DNA of 64,000 nucleotides from Paenibacillus timonensis (GTDB lineage: Bacteria; Bacillota; Bacilli; Paenibacillales; Paenibacillaceae), in contig NZ_WNZY01000006.1 of assembly GCF_009725205.1 (NCBI RefSeq), positions 62,001 to 126,000 on the forward strand, in the 5' to 3' direction. Position numbers and translations under genes: made by a program. The notes under the pieces were generated by a model that saw nothing but the letters and a program-made list of their open reading frames with translations, searched no databases and was not told where the DNA came from. Below, piece by piece: positions 18,394 to 26,663 of this stretch. How positions within the stretch are numbered: position 1 is the stretch's first letter; each line of letters begins with the position of its first letter.

Positions 18394-20394
18394 ATGAACA
18401 GATACGTTTCGGAGGATCCTCAAGAACAGCAGGCTTTTATGCGACGTCATTTCCATATTCGGTTGAACCTTTTTTTCTTCAGCGCGTTCGCCATATTTAC
18501 GATCATCATCGTACGGCTTGCGATCATGCAGTTTGTGGAGGGGCCAACGCTCTCCAAGGAAGAAACGAGAATGAGGGTTCGGGAGGTGCCGATGCCTCCA
18601 GTCCGAGGTTCCATCCTAGCGGCGGGGGGAGAAATGCTGGCTTATTCCACGCCGGTGCAGTCCTTGTATTTGACGCTCCAGAAGAGCAACTACGACCCGG
18701 TATCCGAAGCGGGGCAAGCCAATTTGGCAGAAGCCAGGGCCTTGGCCCGAGAGCTAAAGAAAGCCTTCGATACATATGGCGATCCCGCGAATGAAATGAC
18801 GGAGGAGGCCATTCTCGGGGCGATGGATCTGCAGTTCCGCTATGGCGGCGGATTTGTTCCCCGCAGGATCAAAAGCGAGTTGACCGAGAAAGAAGTCGCT
18901 TATTTTTTGGCTCAAAAAACCAAGTTTCCGGGTTTAGACATTATCGAAGATTCGGTGCGCCATTACGATCCCGACTTGGTAGCGGTACAAACAGTCGGTT
19001 ATCTTAAAAAGTACCGGTCCACGTATGATTTGGAATGGTATAAACCGATCCGGGAGAGTCGGGATTCGGATCCGGCATTGCAGTACACGGAAGACGAATT
19101 TGTTGGCTTCGATGGGCTGGAGATGTATTATCAACGGGAGCTGCGCGGCAAGAACGGATACAAGCGGGTTCCGATCGATCCGCGTAATATGGCGAATGGC
19201 GTAGCTGACATCATTCCCCCGGTTAAGGGCTACGACCTGCATACCACGCTGAACAAAAAGGTGCAGTTGGCGGCGGAGCAAGCGATTCTGGACCAAATCG
19301 AGTGGGTCCGCAACAATCCTGTATCCGGGAAAGTGCATCCTTTCGCCCAAACGGGTTACGCGGTGGCCATGGAGGTCGATACGGGCAACATCATCGCCAT
19401 GGCCAGCATGCCGGATTACGATACGAACTTATGGCAAACCGGCAGCATGGACACCCGGGAATTTGAGAAGATCCGGGAGTATTACAAAAACGGGACGGTC
19501 ACGCCATACAGCGCAGGATACTCGGGTCATGGATTCGAGTCGACCGTGTATCTCGGCTCCACCATTAAACCGCTGTCCGTTCTGATCGGGCTGAACGAAA
19601 AGCTGTTTACGACCCAAACGAAGTATACCGATCGAGGGGCTGCTTATTTCGGTCGAAACGATCAAGCGAGGGTGCGAAATTCCTCGAACCATATCTACGG
19701 TTCCATCGATCCCGGGCTGGCCATTCGCTACTCGTCTAATGCGTTTATGGTCGATATGGTCGGGGAAAAGCTCTATAACAAATACCGCGCGAAAGGCATC
19801 GATATTTGGGACGACTATATGAAGCAGTTTGGGTTAGGCACCTCTACGGGAATCGATTTACCGGGAGAGTATTTGGGGACATTGGAGTATAAGGACGAAT
19901 CGGAAACGGCGTTATCCCGGTTGGCTTATGCCTCTTTCGGACAACAAGGCAAATATACAGCGATGCAGTTGGCGCAATATGCTGCCGCCCTGGCGAATCG
20001 GGGGAAACGCATGCAACCTAGGCTCGTGCAAAAAATGACCGATGACTCGGGAAATACGGCGCTGGAACTCAAACCCCGGGTACTGAACGAAATCAAAATG
20101 AACGAGGCCTACTGGGACGAAGTCATCGGAGGCATGCGGACAGACGTCAGCGCGTTTGACGGGTTTCCATACGATTTTGCCCGGAAGACGGGAACTTCGG
20201 AGCAAGCTTATAAAGATGAACTGATGGAAAATGGTGTGTTTATTGCGTTTGCGCCGCGTGAAAAACCAAAGTTGGCGGTGGCGGTCGTCATCCCCGAAGG
20301 TGGATTTGGAGCCCACAGTGCCGCCCCGGTTGCCCGCAAAATCTTCGATGCGTATGACCGCGAATACGGTCTGGCCGGTCATCCCCTAAAATAA
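18394..20394 (+). CDS. Class B penicillin-binding protein 2 (second of the pair)
   Basis: A 666-residue paralog of the preceding protein, aligning over nearly the whole length with few gaps: Ser389-Thr-Ile-Lys392, SSN and Lys598-Thr-Gly are in register. It lacks the Asn/Gln-rich C-terminal tail of the first copy. The shared N-terminal stretch EDPQEQQAFMRRHFHIRLN and anchor indicate recent duplication with both active sites intact. The ATG at 18394 is preceded by GGAAGG. The two copies may act at different growth stages, for example vegetative versus sporulation; nothing in the sequence decides this. Confidence 0.93.
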   Translation: MNRYVSEDPQEQQAFMRRHFHIRLNLFFFSAFAIFTIIIVRLAIMQFVEGPTLSKEETRMRVREVPMPPVRGSILAAGGEMLAYSTPVQSLYLTLQKSNYDPVSEAGQANLAEARALARELKKAFDTYGDPANEMTEEAILGAMDLQFRYGGGFVPRRIKSELTEKEVAYFLAQKTKFPGLDIIEDSVRHYDPDLVAVQTVGYLKKYRSTYDLEWYKPIRESRDSDPALQYTEDEFVGFDGLEMYYQRELRGKNGYKRVPIDPRNMANGVADIIPPVKGYDLHTTLNKKVQLAAEQAILDQIEWVRNNPVSGKVHPFAQTGYAVAMEVDTGNIIAMASMPDYDTNLWQTGSMDTREFEKIREYYKNGTVTPYSAGYSGHGFESTVYLGSTIKPLSVLIGLNEKLFTTQTKYTDRGAAYFGRNDQARVRNSSNHIYGSIDPGLAIRYSSNAFMVDMVGEKLYNKYRAKGIDIWDDYMKQFGLGTSTGIDLPGEYLGTLEYKDESETALSRLAYASFGQQGKYTAMQLAQYAAALANRGKRMQPRLVQKMTDDSGNTALELKPRVLNEIKMNEAYWDEVIGGMRTDVSAFDGFPYDFARKTGTSEQAYKDELMENGVFIAFAPREKPKLAVAVVIPEGGFGAHSAAPVARKIFDAYDREYGLAGHPLK

Positions 20395-20409
20395 TCGACT
20401 CGAGAAGAG

Positions 20410-20437
20410 GCCCTGCTCGCTGAGCGGGGCTATTTTT
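20410..20437 (+). terminator. Terminator after the second PBP
   Basis: A 9-bp stem GCCCTGCTC (20410-20418) / GAGCGGGGC (20422-20430) with one wobble is followed by TATTTTT. Confidence 0.8.
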
Positions 20438-20500
20438 GCGAGTAAATTTTTGGGGTCCCAAGGAAATTTCGCTTGCTTTTTGGTAATCCTTTGCTTAAAA

Positions 20501-20529
20501 TTTGCACAAGGGAAACATTTTTATATAGC
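20501..20529 (+). promoter_or_regulatory. Candidate MntR box overlapping the promoter of the metal ABC operon
   Basis: TTTGCACAAGGGAAAC at 20501-20516 closely resembles the Bacillus MntR operator pattern TTTGCCTTAAGGAAAC. It overlaps a plausible -35 (TTTGCA, 20501-20506) and the spacer before a -10-like TATAGC (20524-20529, 17-bp spacing). A second inverted repeat, ACAAGT-GTTT-ACTTGT, lies downstream at 20553-20568. The match is to a remembered consensus and was not scored computationally. Confidence 0.55.
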
Positions 20530-20603
20530 ACTAAAAAATAAAGCCTGAGCAAACAAGTGTTTACTTGTACAACATTGAGCGATTAAGGGAGAGGAGAAAC
20601 GAA

Positions 20604-21578
20604 ATGGATGAGTTGAAGATGAAGAAAAGCCCGTTTGAAAGGGCAAAGATGACGTTAGGCGTATTGGCTTTGATCGTATTGGCGGCTTGTTCTAAAGCGG
20701 AGGGCCAGGCAGACCATATCCGTGACTCGGCGGACGAAACGCCGGTACAGGTAGTGGCCACGATCGGGATGATTACGGATGTCGTACGGGAAGTCGGCGG
20801 TGAGCAGGTCGAGGTGACCGGACTGATGGGACCGGGGGTAGACCCGCATTTATATAAGGCATCGCAAGGGGATATCGAGAAGCTGGACAACGCAGAGGTC
20901 GTGTTTTACGGGGGGCTGCACTTAGAAGGGAAAATGACGGAAGTTTTCGAGAAATTGGAGCAGCGGAAGCGGACCGTGGCGGTCTCGAAGGACATTGATC
21001 CGGGCGAACTGCGCTCTGGCGCGGATGCCGGCGGATCGCAATACGATCCGCATATCTGGTTTAACGTCCGGCACTGGATCAAGGCGACGGAAACGATCCG
21101 AGACACGTTGTCAGCCTACGATCCGGACCAAGCGGACGTCTATCGGAAGAACGCCGAAGCGTATATCGCCGAATTGGAGAAGCTGGATGCGGAGGTGAAG
21201 CAACGGATTGCCGAAATCCCCGAGCAGGACCGGGTATTGGTAACGGCACATGATGCGTTTGGTTACTTTGGAGATGCCTACGGGATCCAGGTCATGGGCC
21301 TGCAAGGGATCAGTACGGCGGCCGAATACGGTTCAAAGGACGTCGCAAAGCTTCGGGATTTCTTGGTTGAGAACAAGATCAAGGCCGTGTTCGTGGAATC
21401 GAGTATCCCCACCAAATCGATGGAGGCGGTCATCGCCGGAGCCGCTGAGCTGGGGCATACCGTGGAAATTGGCGGCGAGCTGTATTCGGACTCGTTGGGA
21501 GAAGCCGGCTCCAAGGCGGACACGTACATTCATATGGTCCAACATAATGTGAACACGATCGTTGAAGCGTTGAAATAA
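20604..21578 (+). CDS. mntA: Manganese/zinc ABC transporter substrate-binding lipoprotein
   Basis: A cluster A-I (TroA/PsaA/ZnuA) metal-binding lipoprotein of 324 residues. The lipobox is LAAC with Cys29. The four metal ligands of the family are visible as His82 (VDPHLYKAS), His150 (YDPHIWFN), His216 (VTAHDAFGYF) and Asp296 (LYSDSLGEAG), the His-His-His-Asp set of TroA-like proteins. There is no His-rich loop of the kind typical of dedicated zinc ZnuA. The ATG at 20604 has a GGGAGAGGAG leader. With one ATPase and two permeases following, the order matches mntABCD/troABCD. Manganese is favoured by the MntR-like box, but zinc cannot be excluded. Confidence 0.9.
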   Translation: MDELKMKKSPFERAKMTLGVLALIVLAACSKAEGQADHIRDSADETPVQVVATIGMITDVVREVGGEQVEVTGLMGPGVDPHLYKASQGDIEKLDNAEVVFYGGLHLEGKMTEVFEKLEQRKRTVAVSKDIDPGELRSGADAGGSQYDPHIWFNVRHWIKATETIRDTLSAYDPDQADVYRKNAEAYIAELEKLDAEVKQRIAEIPEQDRVLVTAHDAFGYFGDAYGIQVMGLQGISTAAEYGSKDVAKLRDFLVENKIKAVFVESSIPTKSMEAVIAGAAELGHTVEIGGELYSDSLGEAGSKADTYIHMVQHNVNTIVEALK

Positions 21579-21599
21579 GTCCAGAAGGGGAGAACAAGG

Positions 21600-22358
21600 A
21601 TGAAGAGTTATCCGCTTGAAGTGAACCGATTAACGGTTGCTTATCAGAAAAAGCCGGTGTTGCGTTCGGTATCTTTTCAAATCCCGGAGGGGCAATTAAT
21701 AGGAATTCTCGGTCCGAACGGGGCGGGCAAATCCACACTGTTAAAAGCGGTGCTAGGGCTGCTTCCGACTCTGGACGGAGAAGTACGCATCTATGGCCGC
21801 TCCTACCGGGAACAACGCAAGTTGATCGGATATGTGCCCCAGCGTGAATCGGTCGATTGGGATTTCCCAACCCATGCGTTGGATGTGGTGATGATGGGGC
21901 GTTATGGCCAGCTTGGTTGGTTCCGCCGCCCGGGGGCGAAAGAGCGGCAGATCGCCATGGAATGTCTGGCCAAGGTAGGAATGGCGGAGTATGCCGGTCG
22001 TCAGATCAGTCAACTGTCTGGCGGTCAGCAGCAACGGGTGTTTCTGGCCCGGGCGCTGGCGCAAAATGCGCAAGTCTATTTTATGGATGAACCCTTTGCC
22101 GGCGTGGACGCCACCACGGAAAAAGCGATCATCGCCCTATTGCACGAATTGAAGGAGCAGGGGAAAACGGTTCTGGTCGTGCATCACGATTTATCCACGG
22201 TTAAGGAGTATTTCGATCATGTGCTGCTGCTGAACGGTGAATTGATTGCCGCAGGACCCACCGAGGAGACGTTTACGCCGGATCATTTGCATCAGACGTA
22301 TGGCGGAAGAATCGCCATGCTGGCGGATTTCGGTGCTGCTCCTGCTGGGAAGGTGTGA
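21600..22358 (+). CDS. mntB: Manganese/zinc ABC transporter ATP-binding protein
   Basis: A 252-residue ABC ATPase with Walker [10 protein letters not shown] near residue 40, the Q-loop in [14 protein letters not shown], the signature LSGGQQQR, Walker [10 protein letters not shown] and the H-loop HHDLSTV. The Q-loop sequence with VDWDFP is typical of the metal-importer ATPases of this family. It starts 21 bp after the binding protein with a good ribosome site (AAGGGGAG) and powers the two permeases encoded downstream. Confidence 0.92.
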   Translation: MKSYPLEVNRLTVAYQKKPVLRSVSFQIPEGQLIGILGPNGAGKSTLLKAVLGLLPTLDGEVRIYGRSYREQRKLIGYVPQRESVDWDFPTHALDVVMMGRYGQLGWFRRPGAKERQIAMECLAKVGMAEYAGRQISQLSGGQQQRVFLARALAQNAQVYFMDEPFAGVDATTEKAIIALLHELKEQGKTVLVVHHDLSTVKEYFDHVLLLNGELIAAGPTEETFTPDHLHQTYGGRIAMLADFGAAPAGKV

Positions 22359-22364
22359 CAAACG

Positions 22365-23318
22365 ATGTTAACGACATTATGGCAATGGATTACCGATCCG
22401 AACTTGCAGTGGATTTTGATGGGGTCTTTGCTGCTGGGCTTAGGAAGCGGCGTTATCGGATCCTTCACCTATCTTCGCAAGCAAAGCTTGCTTGGAGATG
22501 CGCTGGCGCACGCTGCGTTGCCTGGGATCTGCATCGCGTTTATGTTAACCGGGGTCAAGTCCGTGGGCCTGTTTATGCTCGGCGCGATCCTAGCCGGAAT
22601 GACGGCGACGTTTGGGATCTCCGCAATCACTCGCTATTCGCGGATCAAGCAAGACGCGGCGCTTGGTATTGTGCTTTCGGTGTTCTTTGGGATCGGGATC
22701 GTGATGCTGACGAAGATCCAACACAGCGGCAACGGGAACCAAAGCGGCCTCGATAAATACCTGTTTGGTCAGGCGGCCTCTATGATGCTCGCGGACGTCT
22801 ATCTGATGGGCGCCGTATCCGTTCTGTTGATCGTAGTCTGCATTTTGCTCTTCAAAGAATTTAAGCTAGTAAGCTTCGATCCCGGCTTTGCGAGGGGAAT
22901 GGGACTTAAGGTAGCCTTTCTGGAGCAATTGCTCTTGCTTATGACCGTAGTAGCGGTCGTCGTGGGGATTCAAGCAGTAGGAGTCGTACTGGTGGCTGCC
23001 TTGCTGATTACACCGGCGGTCGCCGCCCGGTTCTGGACCGACGCTTTGGGTATCATGGTCGTGTTGGCCGGTGTATTCGGGGCGTTGTCGGGGGTCACCG
23101 GAACATTGATCAGTTCGACCTTATCGAATCTGCCGACCGGTCCGGTCACGGTATTAGCGGCAACCGCGTTGTTTGTCCTCTCCGCGGTGTTTGCACCAAA
23201 TCGGGGGCTGCTAGCGAAATGGGTGCGCCGCTGGCGCGGCCGCAGCGAGATACAGCATCCCGCGGAGCTGGCGATGATCCGACAAGCCGGGAATGCGGTT
23301 GAAAGGGGGACGGAATAA
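22365..23318 (+). CDS. mntC: Metal ABC transporter permease (first)
   Basis: A 317-residue ABC-3 family permease with about eight or nine hydrophobic segments. The N-terminal region carries the family pattern GSFTYLRKQSLLGDALAHAA with LPGI. It starts 6 bp after the ATPase stop. It contains a charged C-terminal tail. Paired with the following permease it would form a heterodimeric channel, the architecture known for MntCD/TroCD. Confidence 0.9.
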   Translation: MLTTLWQWITDPNLQWILMGSLLLGLGSGVIGSFTYLRKQSLLGDALAHAALPGICIAFMLTGVKSVGLFMLGAILAGMTATFGISAITRYSRIKQDAALGIVLSVFFGIGIVMLTKIQHSGNGNQSGLDKYLFGQAASMMLADVYLMGAVSVLLIVVCILLFKEFKLVSFDPGFARGMGLKVAFLEQLLLLMTVVAVVVGIQAVGVVLVAALLITPAVAARFWTDALGIMVVLAGVFGALSGVTGTLISSTLSNLPTGPVTVLAATALFVLSAVFAPNRGLLAKWVRRWRGRSEIQHPAELAMIRQAGNAVERGTE

Positions 23319-24199
23319 TGGCTGATTTTTGGATTATTTTGACCGGTACACTGGTGGCCGCAACATGTGGAGTTTTGGGCTGCTTTCTGGTTTTGCGGAA
23401 AATGGCCATGGTCGGGGATGCAATCAGCCACTCGGTCTTGCCGGGGATTGCCATCGCATTTCTAGTGAGCGGCTCTCGAGACTCCATGTTAATGCTCATC
23501 GGAGCGGCCGCGCTGGGATTGATCACGGTTTTCTTGATTCAGGCTTTACAGCAAAGCGGCCTGCAATCAGATGCCTCGATCGGCATCGTATTTACGGCAT
23601 TGTTCGCCGTTGGCGTGATTCTAATCAGCCGGAACGCCTCTCACATTGATCTGGATCTAGATTGCGTGCTGTTTGGTGAAATTGCCTACGTGCAGTGGGA
23701 CACCTGGATTTGGAACGGCTACGACATGGGGCCGGTCGCCGTCTGGATGCTGGGCGGAACGCTGCTCCTCGTGCTGGTGGCAATCCTGTTGTTCTACAAG
23801 CAGTTTAAATTGTGCGCCTTCGATCCTGCGCTGGCGGCTGCGGTTGGGATTCCGGTTGCCTTATTCCATTATTTATTGATGGGGCTGGTTTCGCTGTCAA
23901 CGGTCGCTTCCTTTGAGAGCGTTGGCGCCATCCTGGTTGTCGGCATGTTGATCATTCCGGCATCGGCAGCTTACTTGCTGACCGATCGGCTGAGCGCCAT
24001 GCTGGGGTACAGCGTGTTGATCGGGGTGCTTAGCGCAGCGGGCGGTTACTACGCGGCTAAATGGCTGGACGCCTCCATCGCCGGTTCGATGGTGACGGTA
24101 GCCGGCATCCTGTTCCTGCTGGCGCTTGTTTGTTCTCCGAAGCATGGCCTGATCGCCCGATTTGGCAAGCGAAATCGACCGAACGCTGCAGCGGTTTAA
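23318..24199 (+). CDS. mntD: Metal ABC transporter permease (second)
   Basis: A 293-residue ABC-3 permease paralogous to the one before it (CFLVLRKMAMVGDAISHSVL with LPGI). The start ATG overlaps the preceding stop (TAATG), indicating translational coupling. It has about eight membrane segments. It is the last gene of the four-gene operon; a weak hairpin (AGCG/CGCT near 24212-24226, then TTTTT) may end the transcript. Confidence 0.9.
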   Translation: MADFWIILTGTLVAATCGVLGCFLVLRKMAMVGDAISHSVLPGIAIAFLVSGSRDSMLMLIGAAALGLITVFLIQALQQSGLQSDASIGIVFTALFAVGVILISRNASHIDLDLDCVLFGEIAYVQWDTWIWNGYDMGPVAVWMLGGTLLLVLVAILLFYKQFKLCAFDPALAAAVGIPVALFHYLLMGLVSLSTVASFESVGAILVVGMLIIPASAAYLLTDRLSAMLGYSVLIGVLSAAGGYYAAKWLDASIAGSMVTVAGILFLLALVCSPKHGLIARFGKRNRPNAAAV

Positions 24200-24354
24200 G
24201 GCCCCGAATCAAGCGAAAACAAACGCTATTTTTAGACCGAAAGTGACGCATTCTTGTCAAGTTGTTGCTACCAAGTTCCTTCTTCCCCGTATTACTTGAT
24301 ATAGTTAGCCGGCAAATGGTCCGGCCAGATCACAACTTAAGGAGAGGGATTCAT

Positions 24355-25203
24355 ATGGAGGCAGGTACACAGCAGCAGCAACATCCAAAGAAGAACACGC
24401 CCGTGGGGAAATGGATTTCAACGGCCATCATCGTCATCGTCGTGCTCATCGTTGGTTCTAACAGCTACGCGCAAGTGGAATACGGCCATGTCGGTTTATA
24501 CAAAACGTTCGGGAAGTTGAATGATAATGTTTTATCTCCGGGAATGCATTTCAAAGTTCCGTTTATTCAAACCGTCATTCAGGTGAACACGCAGGTCACC
24601 AAGACGGAAACGGACACTACCGCTTCCTCCAAGGATTTACAGCCGGTTTCCACGCATGTCGCCGTCAACTACTCGGTCAACAAGGATTCGGCCTACAATC
24701 TGATGAACAATATCGGCGGGAATTTCGATATGGTCATCATTAATCCGGCTGTGCAAGAGATCGTCAAAGAAGTAACGGCACGCTATCAGGCCGAAGATCT
24801 GATCGCCAAGCGCGACGTCGTAGCGGGGGAGATTAGCGAGCATTTGACCGCTCGGCTGGCGAAATACGATTTAATCGTTAACGAAATTAATATCGTCAAT
24901 TTTAAATTTTCCGACGCGTTTAACCAATCGATCGAAGCGAAGCAGGTTGCTCAGCAACAAGCCTTGAAGGCCAGCAATGACCTGAAGCGGATCCAGATCG
25001 AAGCGCAGCAGAAGATCGCTCAAGCCCAAGCCGAAGCAGAGTCGCTTAAGCTGAAGAAGCAGGAGGTTACGCCGGAACTGGTACAGCTTAAACAGATCGA
25101 GGTACAGGAGAAAGCGCTGGAGAAATGGGACGGCAAGCTCCCGCAAGTGACGGGCGGCGCCACGCCATTCATCGACATCCAATCGCTGACGAACCAGCGT
25201 TAA
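24355..25203 (+). CDS. SPFH/prohibitin-family membrane protein
   Basis: A 282-residue protein with a Gln-rich start, one membrane segment (residues ~18-37), then an SPFH (prohibitin/Band 7) domain beginning YGHVGLYKTFGK. The C-terminal half is a long Gln/Ala/Lys-rich coiled coil (residues ~190-265). SPFH proteins form ring or cage assemblies in membranes. I chose the ATG at 24355, preceded by AAGGAGAGGG, over the upstream frame start at 24262. It is probably monocistronic, with its own terminator. Confidence 0.9.
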   Translation: MEAGTQQQQHPKKNTPVGKWISTAIIVIVVLIVGSNSYAQVEYGHVGLYKTFGKLNDNVLSPGMHFKVPFIQTVIQVNTQVTKTETDTTASSKDLQPVSTHVAVNYSVNKDSAYNLMNNIGGNFDMVIINPAVQEIVKEVTARYQAEDLIAKRDVVAGEISEHLTARLAKYDLIVNEINIVNFKFSDAFNQSIEAKQVAQQQALKASNDLKRIQIEAQQKIAQAQAEAESLKLKKQEVTPELVQLKQIEVQEKALEKWDGKLPQVTGGATPFIDIQSLTNQR

Positions 25204-25216
25204 TTAAATCGAAGTT

Positions 25217-25257
25217 AACCCGAACCTAGCCGCCTTCCAGGGCGGTTTTTTCGGGTT
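25217..25257 (+). terminator. Terminator after the SPFH gene
   Basis: CCGCC (25230-25234) / GGCGG (25241-25245) followed by TTTTTT is nested in an outer AACCCGAA/TTCGGGTT pairing. Confidence 0.78.
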
Positions 25258-25368
25258 TAACGGACAGCTAATCAACGGTCTGCGCGCTTTGTCGGAACCC
25301 GGGATTATGGTAAAATGGCGGTATGCTGTCTAGAGATTAGAATCTAATGCGGATAGGGGAGCTGTCTG

Positions 25369-26115
25369 TTGTTGAAATACAAACTGTTGGCGCTCGATAT
25401 GGATGGAACGCTGCTTAATGATGAGCATCGAATTACGCCCGAGACGGAACGCTGGATTCGGAAGGCCGCTGCCGCCGGGGTGCATGTCTGCTTGTCGACG
25501 GGACGCGGGTACCAGGAGGCGGTTCCGTACGGTGATCAATTAGGCCTGGGTACGCCGATGATAACGGTGAACGGAAGTGAGGTCTGGAAGTCGCCGCATG
25601 AGTTGTATCGCAGAGTGTTGCTTGATCGGTCATTGGTTTCGCGAATGTACGACATTTCCCGGGAAAAGATGGTCTGGTTTTGGGCATACGCCGTCGAGGG
25701 CAGCTATAACGAAACAAATTGGCAACCCGAATTATTGGAACAAAATCATTGGATGAAGTTTGGTTATTTTACCGAGGACGATGAGGTGAGAGGAGATATT
25801 TTACGGCAACTGCAGGAAATGGGCGGCCTTGAAATTACGAATTCGTCCCCGCACAATCTGGAAATCAATCCGAAGGGAATCAGTAAAGCCAGTGGGATCG
25901 ACACGGTTTGCGGACTACTGGGGCTGAAGATGTCCGAAGTCGTGGCGGTTGGGGACAGTCTGAACGACTTGGCCGCGATCGAGGCAGCGGGGCTCGGCGT
26001 AGCGATGGGCAACGCGCAGGAAGCCGTGAAGGAGAAGGCGGATGTCGTAACCACGTCGAATAATGAAGACGGAATTGCCTGGATAATTCGGGATTATATA
26101 TTGACGGGAGAGTGA
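25369..26115 (+). CDS. HAD-superfamily phosphatase, Cof type
   Basis: A 248-residue Cof-type (subfamily IIB) HAD phosphatase. Motif I is LALDMDGTLL with Asp10 and Asp12, motif II is CLSTGRG, and motif IV is VGDSLNDLAAIEAAG followed by GVAMGNA. Substrates of this family are sugar phosphates or flavin/nucleotide phosphates, and the sequence does not say which. The start is TTG at 25369 (AGGGGA 8 nt upstream); TTG at 25372 is an alternative. The next gene follows after 4 bp. Confidence 0.88.
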   Translation: MLKYKLLALDMDGTLLNDEHRITPETERWIRKAAAAGVHVCLSTGRGYQEAVPYGDQLGLGTPMITVNGSEVWKSPHELYRRVLLDRSLVSRMYDISREKMVWFWAYAVEGSYNETNWQPELLEQNHWMKFGYFTEDDEVRGDILRQLQEMGGLEITNSSPHNLEINPKGISKASGIDTVCGLLGLKMSEVVAVGDSLNDLAAIEAAGLGVAMGNAQEAVKEKADVVTTSNNEDGIAWIIRDYILTGE

Positions 26116-26119
26116 GAAA

Positions 26120-26611
26120 ATGGCATTGACCGTACTTGGCTGGATTCTGGTAGTTGTCCTATTTGCCGTGGGTATGGCCGGAGCGGTGTATCCCGTATTA
26201 CCCGGGGTGCTCGCCGTTTATTTTGCCTTTTTCGTGTACGGTTGGTTTTTCTCGTTTGAACCTTTTGGGTGGTTCTTCTGGATCCTGCAAACGCTGATCG
26301 TCGTCGTTCTGATGGTGGCGGATTATGCGGTGGGAGCTTGGGGGGTCAAGAAATTCGGCGGCAGCAAGCTGTCAGTGTGGCTTAGCACGATCGGCATTAT
26401 CATCGGCCCGTTTATGATTCCAGCCTTCGGGTTGGTGCTGGGTCCGCTCCTTGGTGCGATGATCGGGGAATTGATCAAAGGTGAATCGCTGTCCAAGTCG
26501 TTTAAAGTCGGTGTCGGCTCGGTAGTCGGCTTGTTTAGCAGCATGGTTGTTAAGGTGATCCTACAGTTGGTCATGATCGTCATCTTCATCATTTGGATTG
26601 TTGCATTTTAA
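26120..26611 (+). CDS. DUF456 membrane protein
   Basis: A 163-residue hydrophobic protein of the DUF456 family, with Gly-rich paired segments (FAVGMAGAVYPVLPG near the start and IPAFGLVLGPLLGAMIGELI in the middle) and about four to five membrane helices. The molecular function is unknown. It sits 4 bp after the HAD gene, and its 3' end lies close upstream of the flippase gene, so the three are probably co-transcribed. Confidence 0.85.
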   Translation: MALTVLGWILVVVLFAVGMAGAVYPVLPGVLAVYFAFFVYGWFFSFEPFGWFFWILQTLIVVVLMVADYAVGAWGVKKFGGSKLSVWLSTIGIIIGPFMIPAFGLVLGPLLGAMIGELIKGESLSKSFKVGVGSVVGLFSSMVVKVILQLVMIVIFIIWIVAF

Positions 26612-26663
26612 CCTATATCTCATCAGAGCACTCATCAGGATTGCGGGAAAGAAGGAATTGGTT

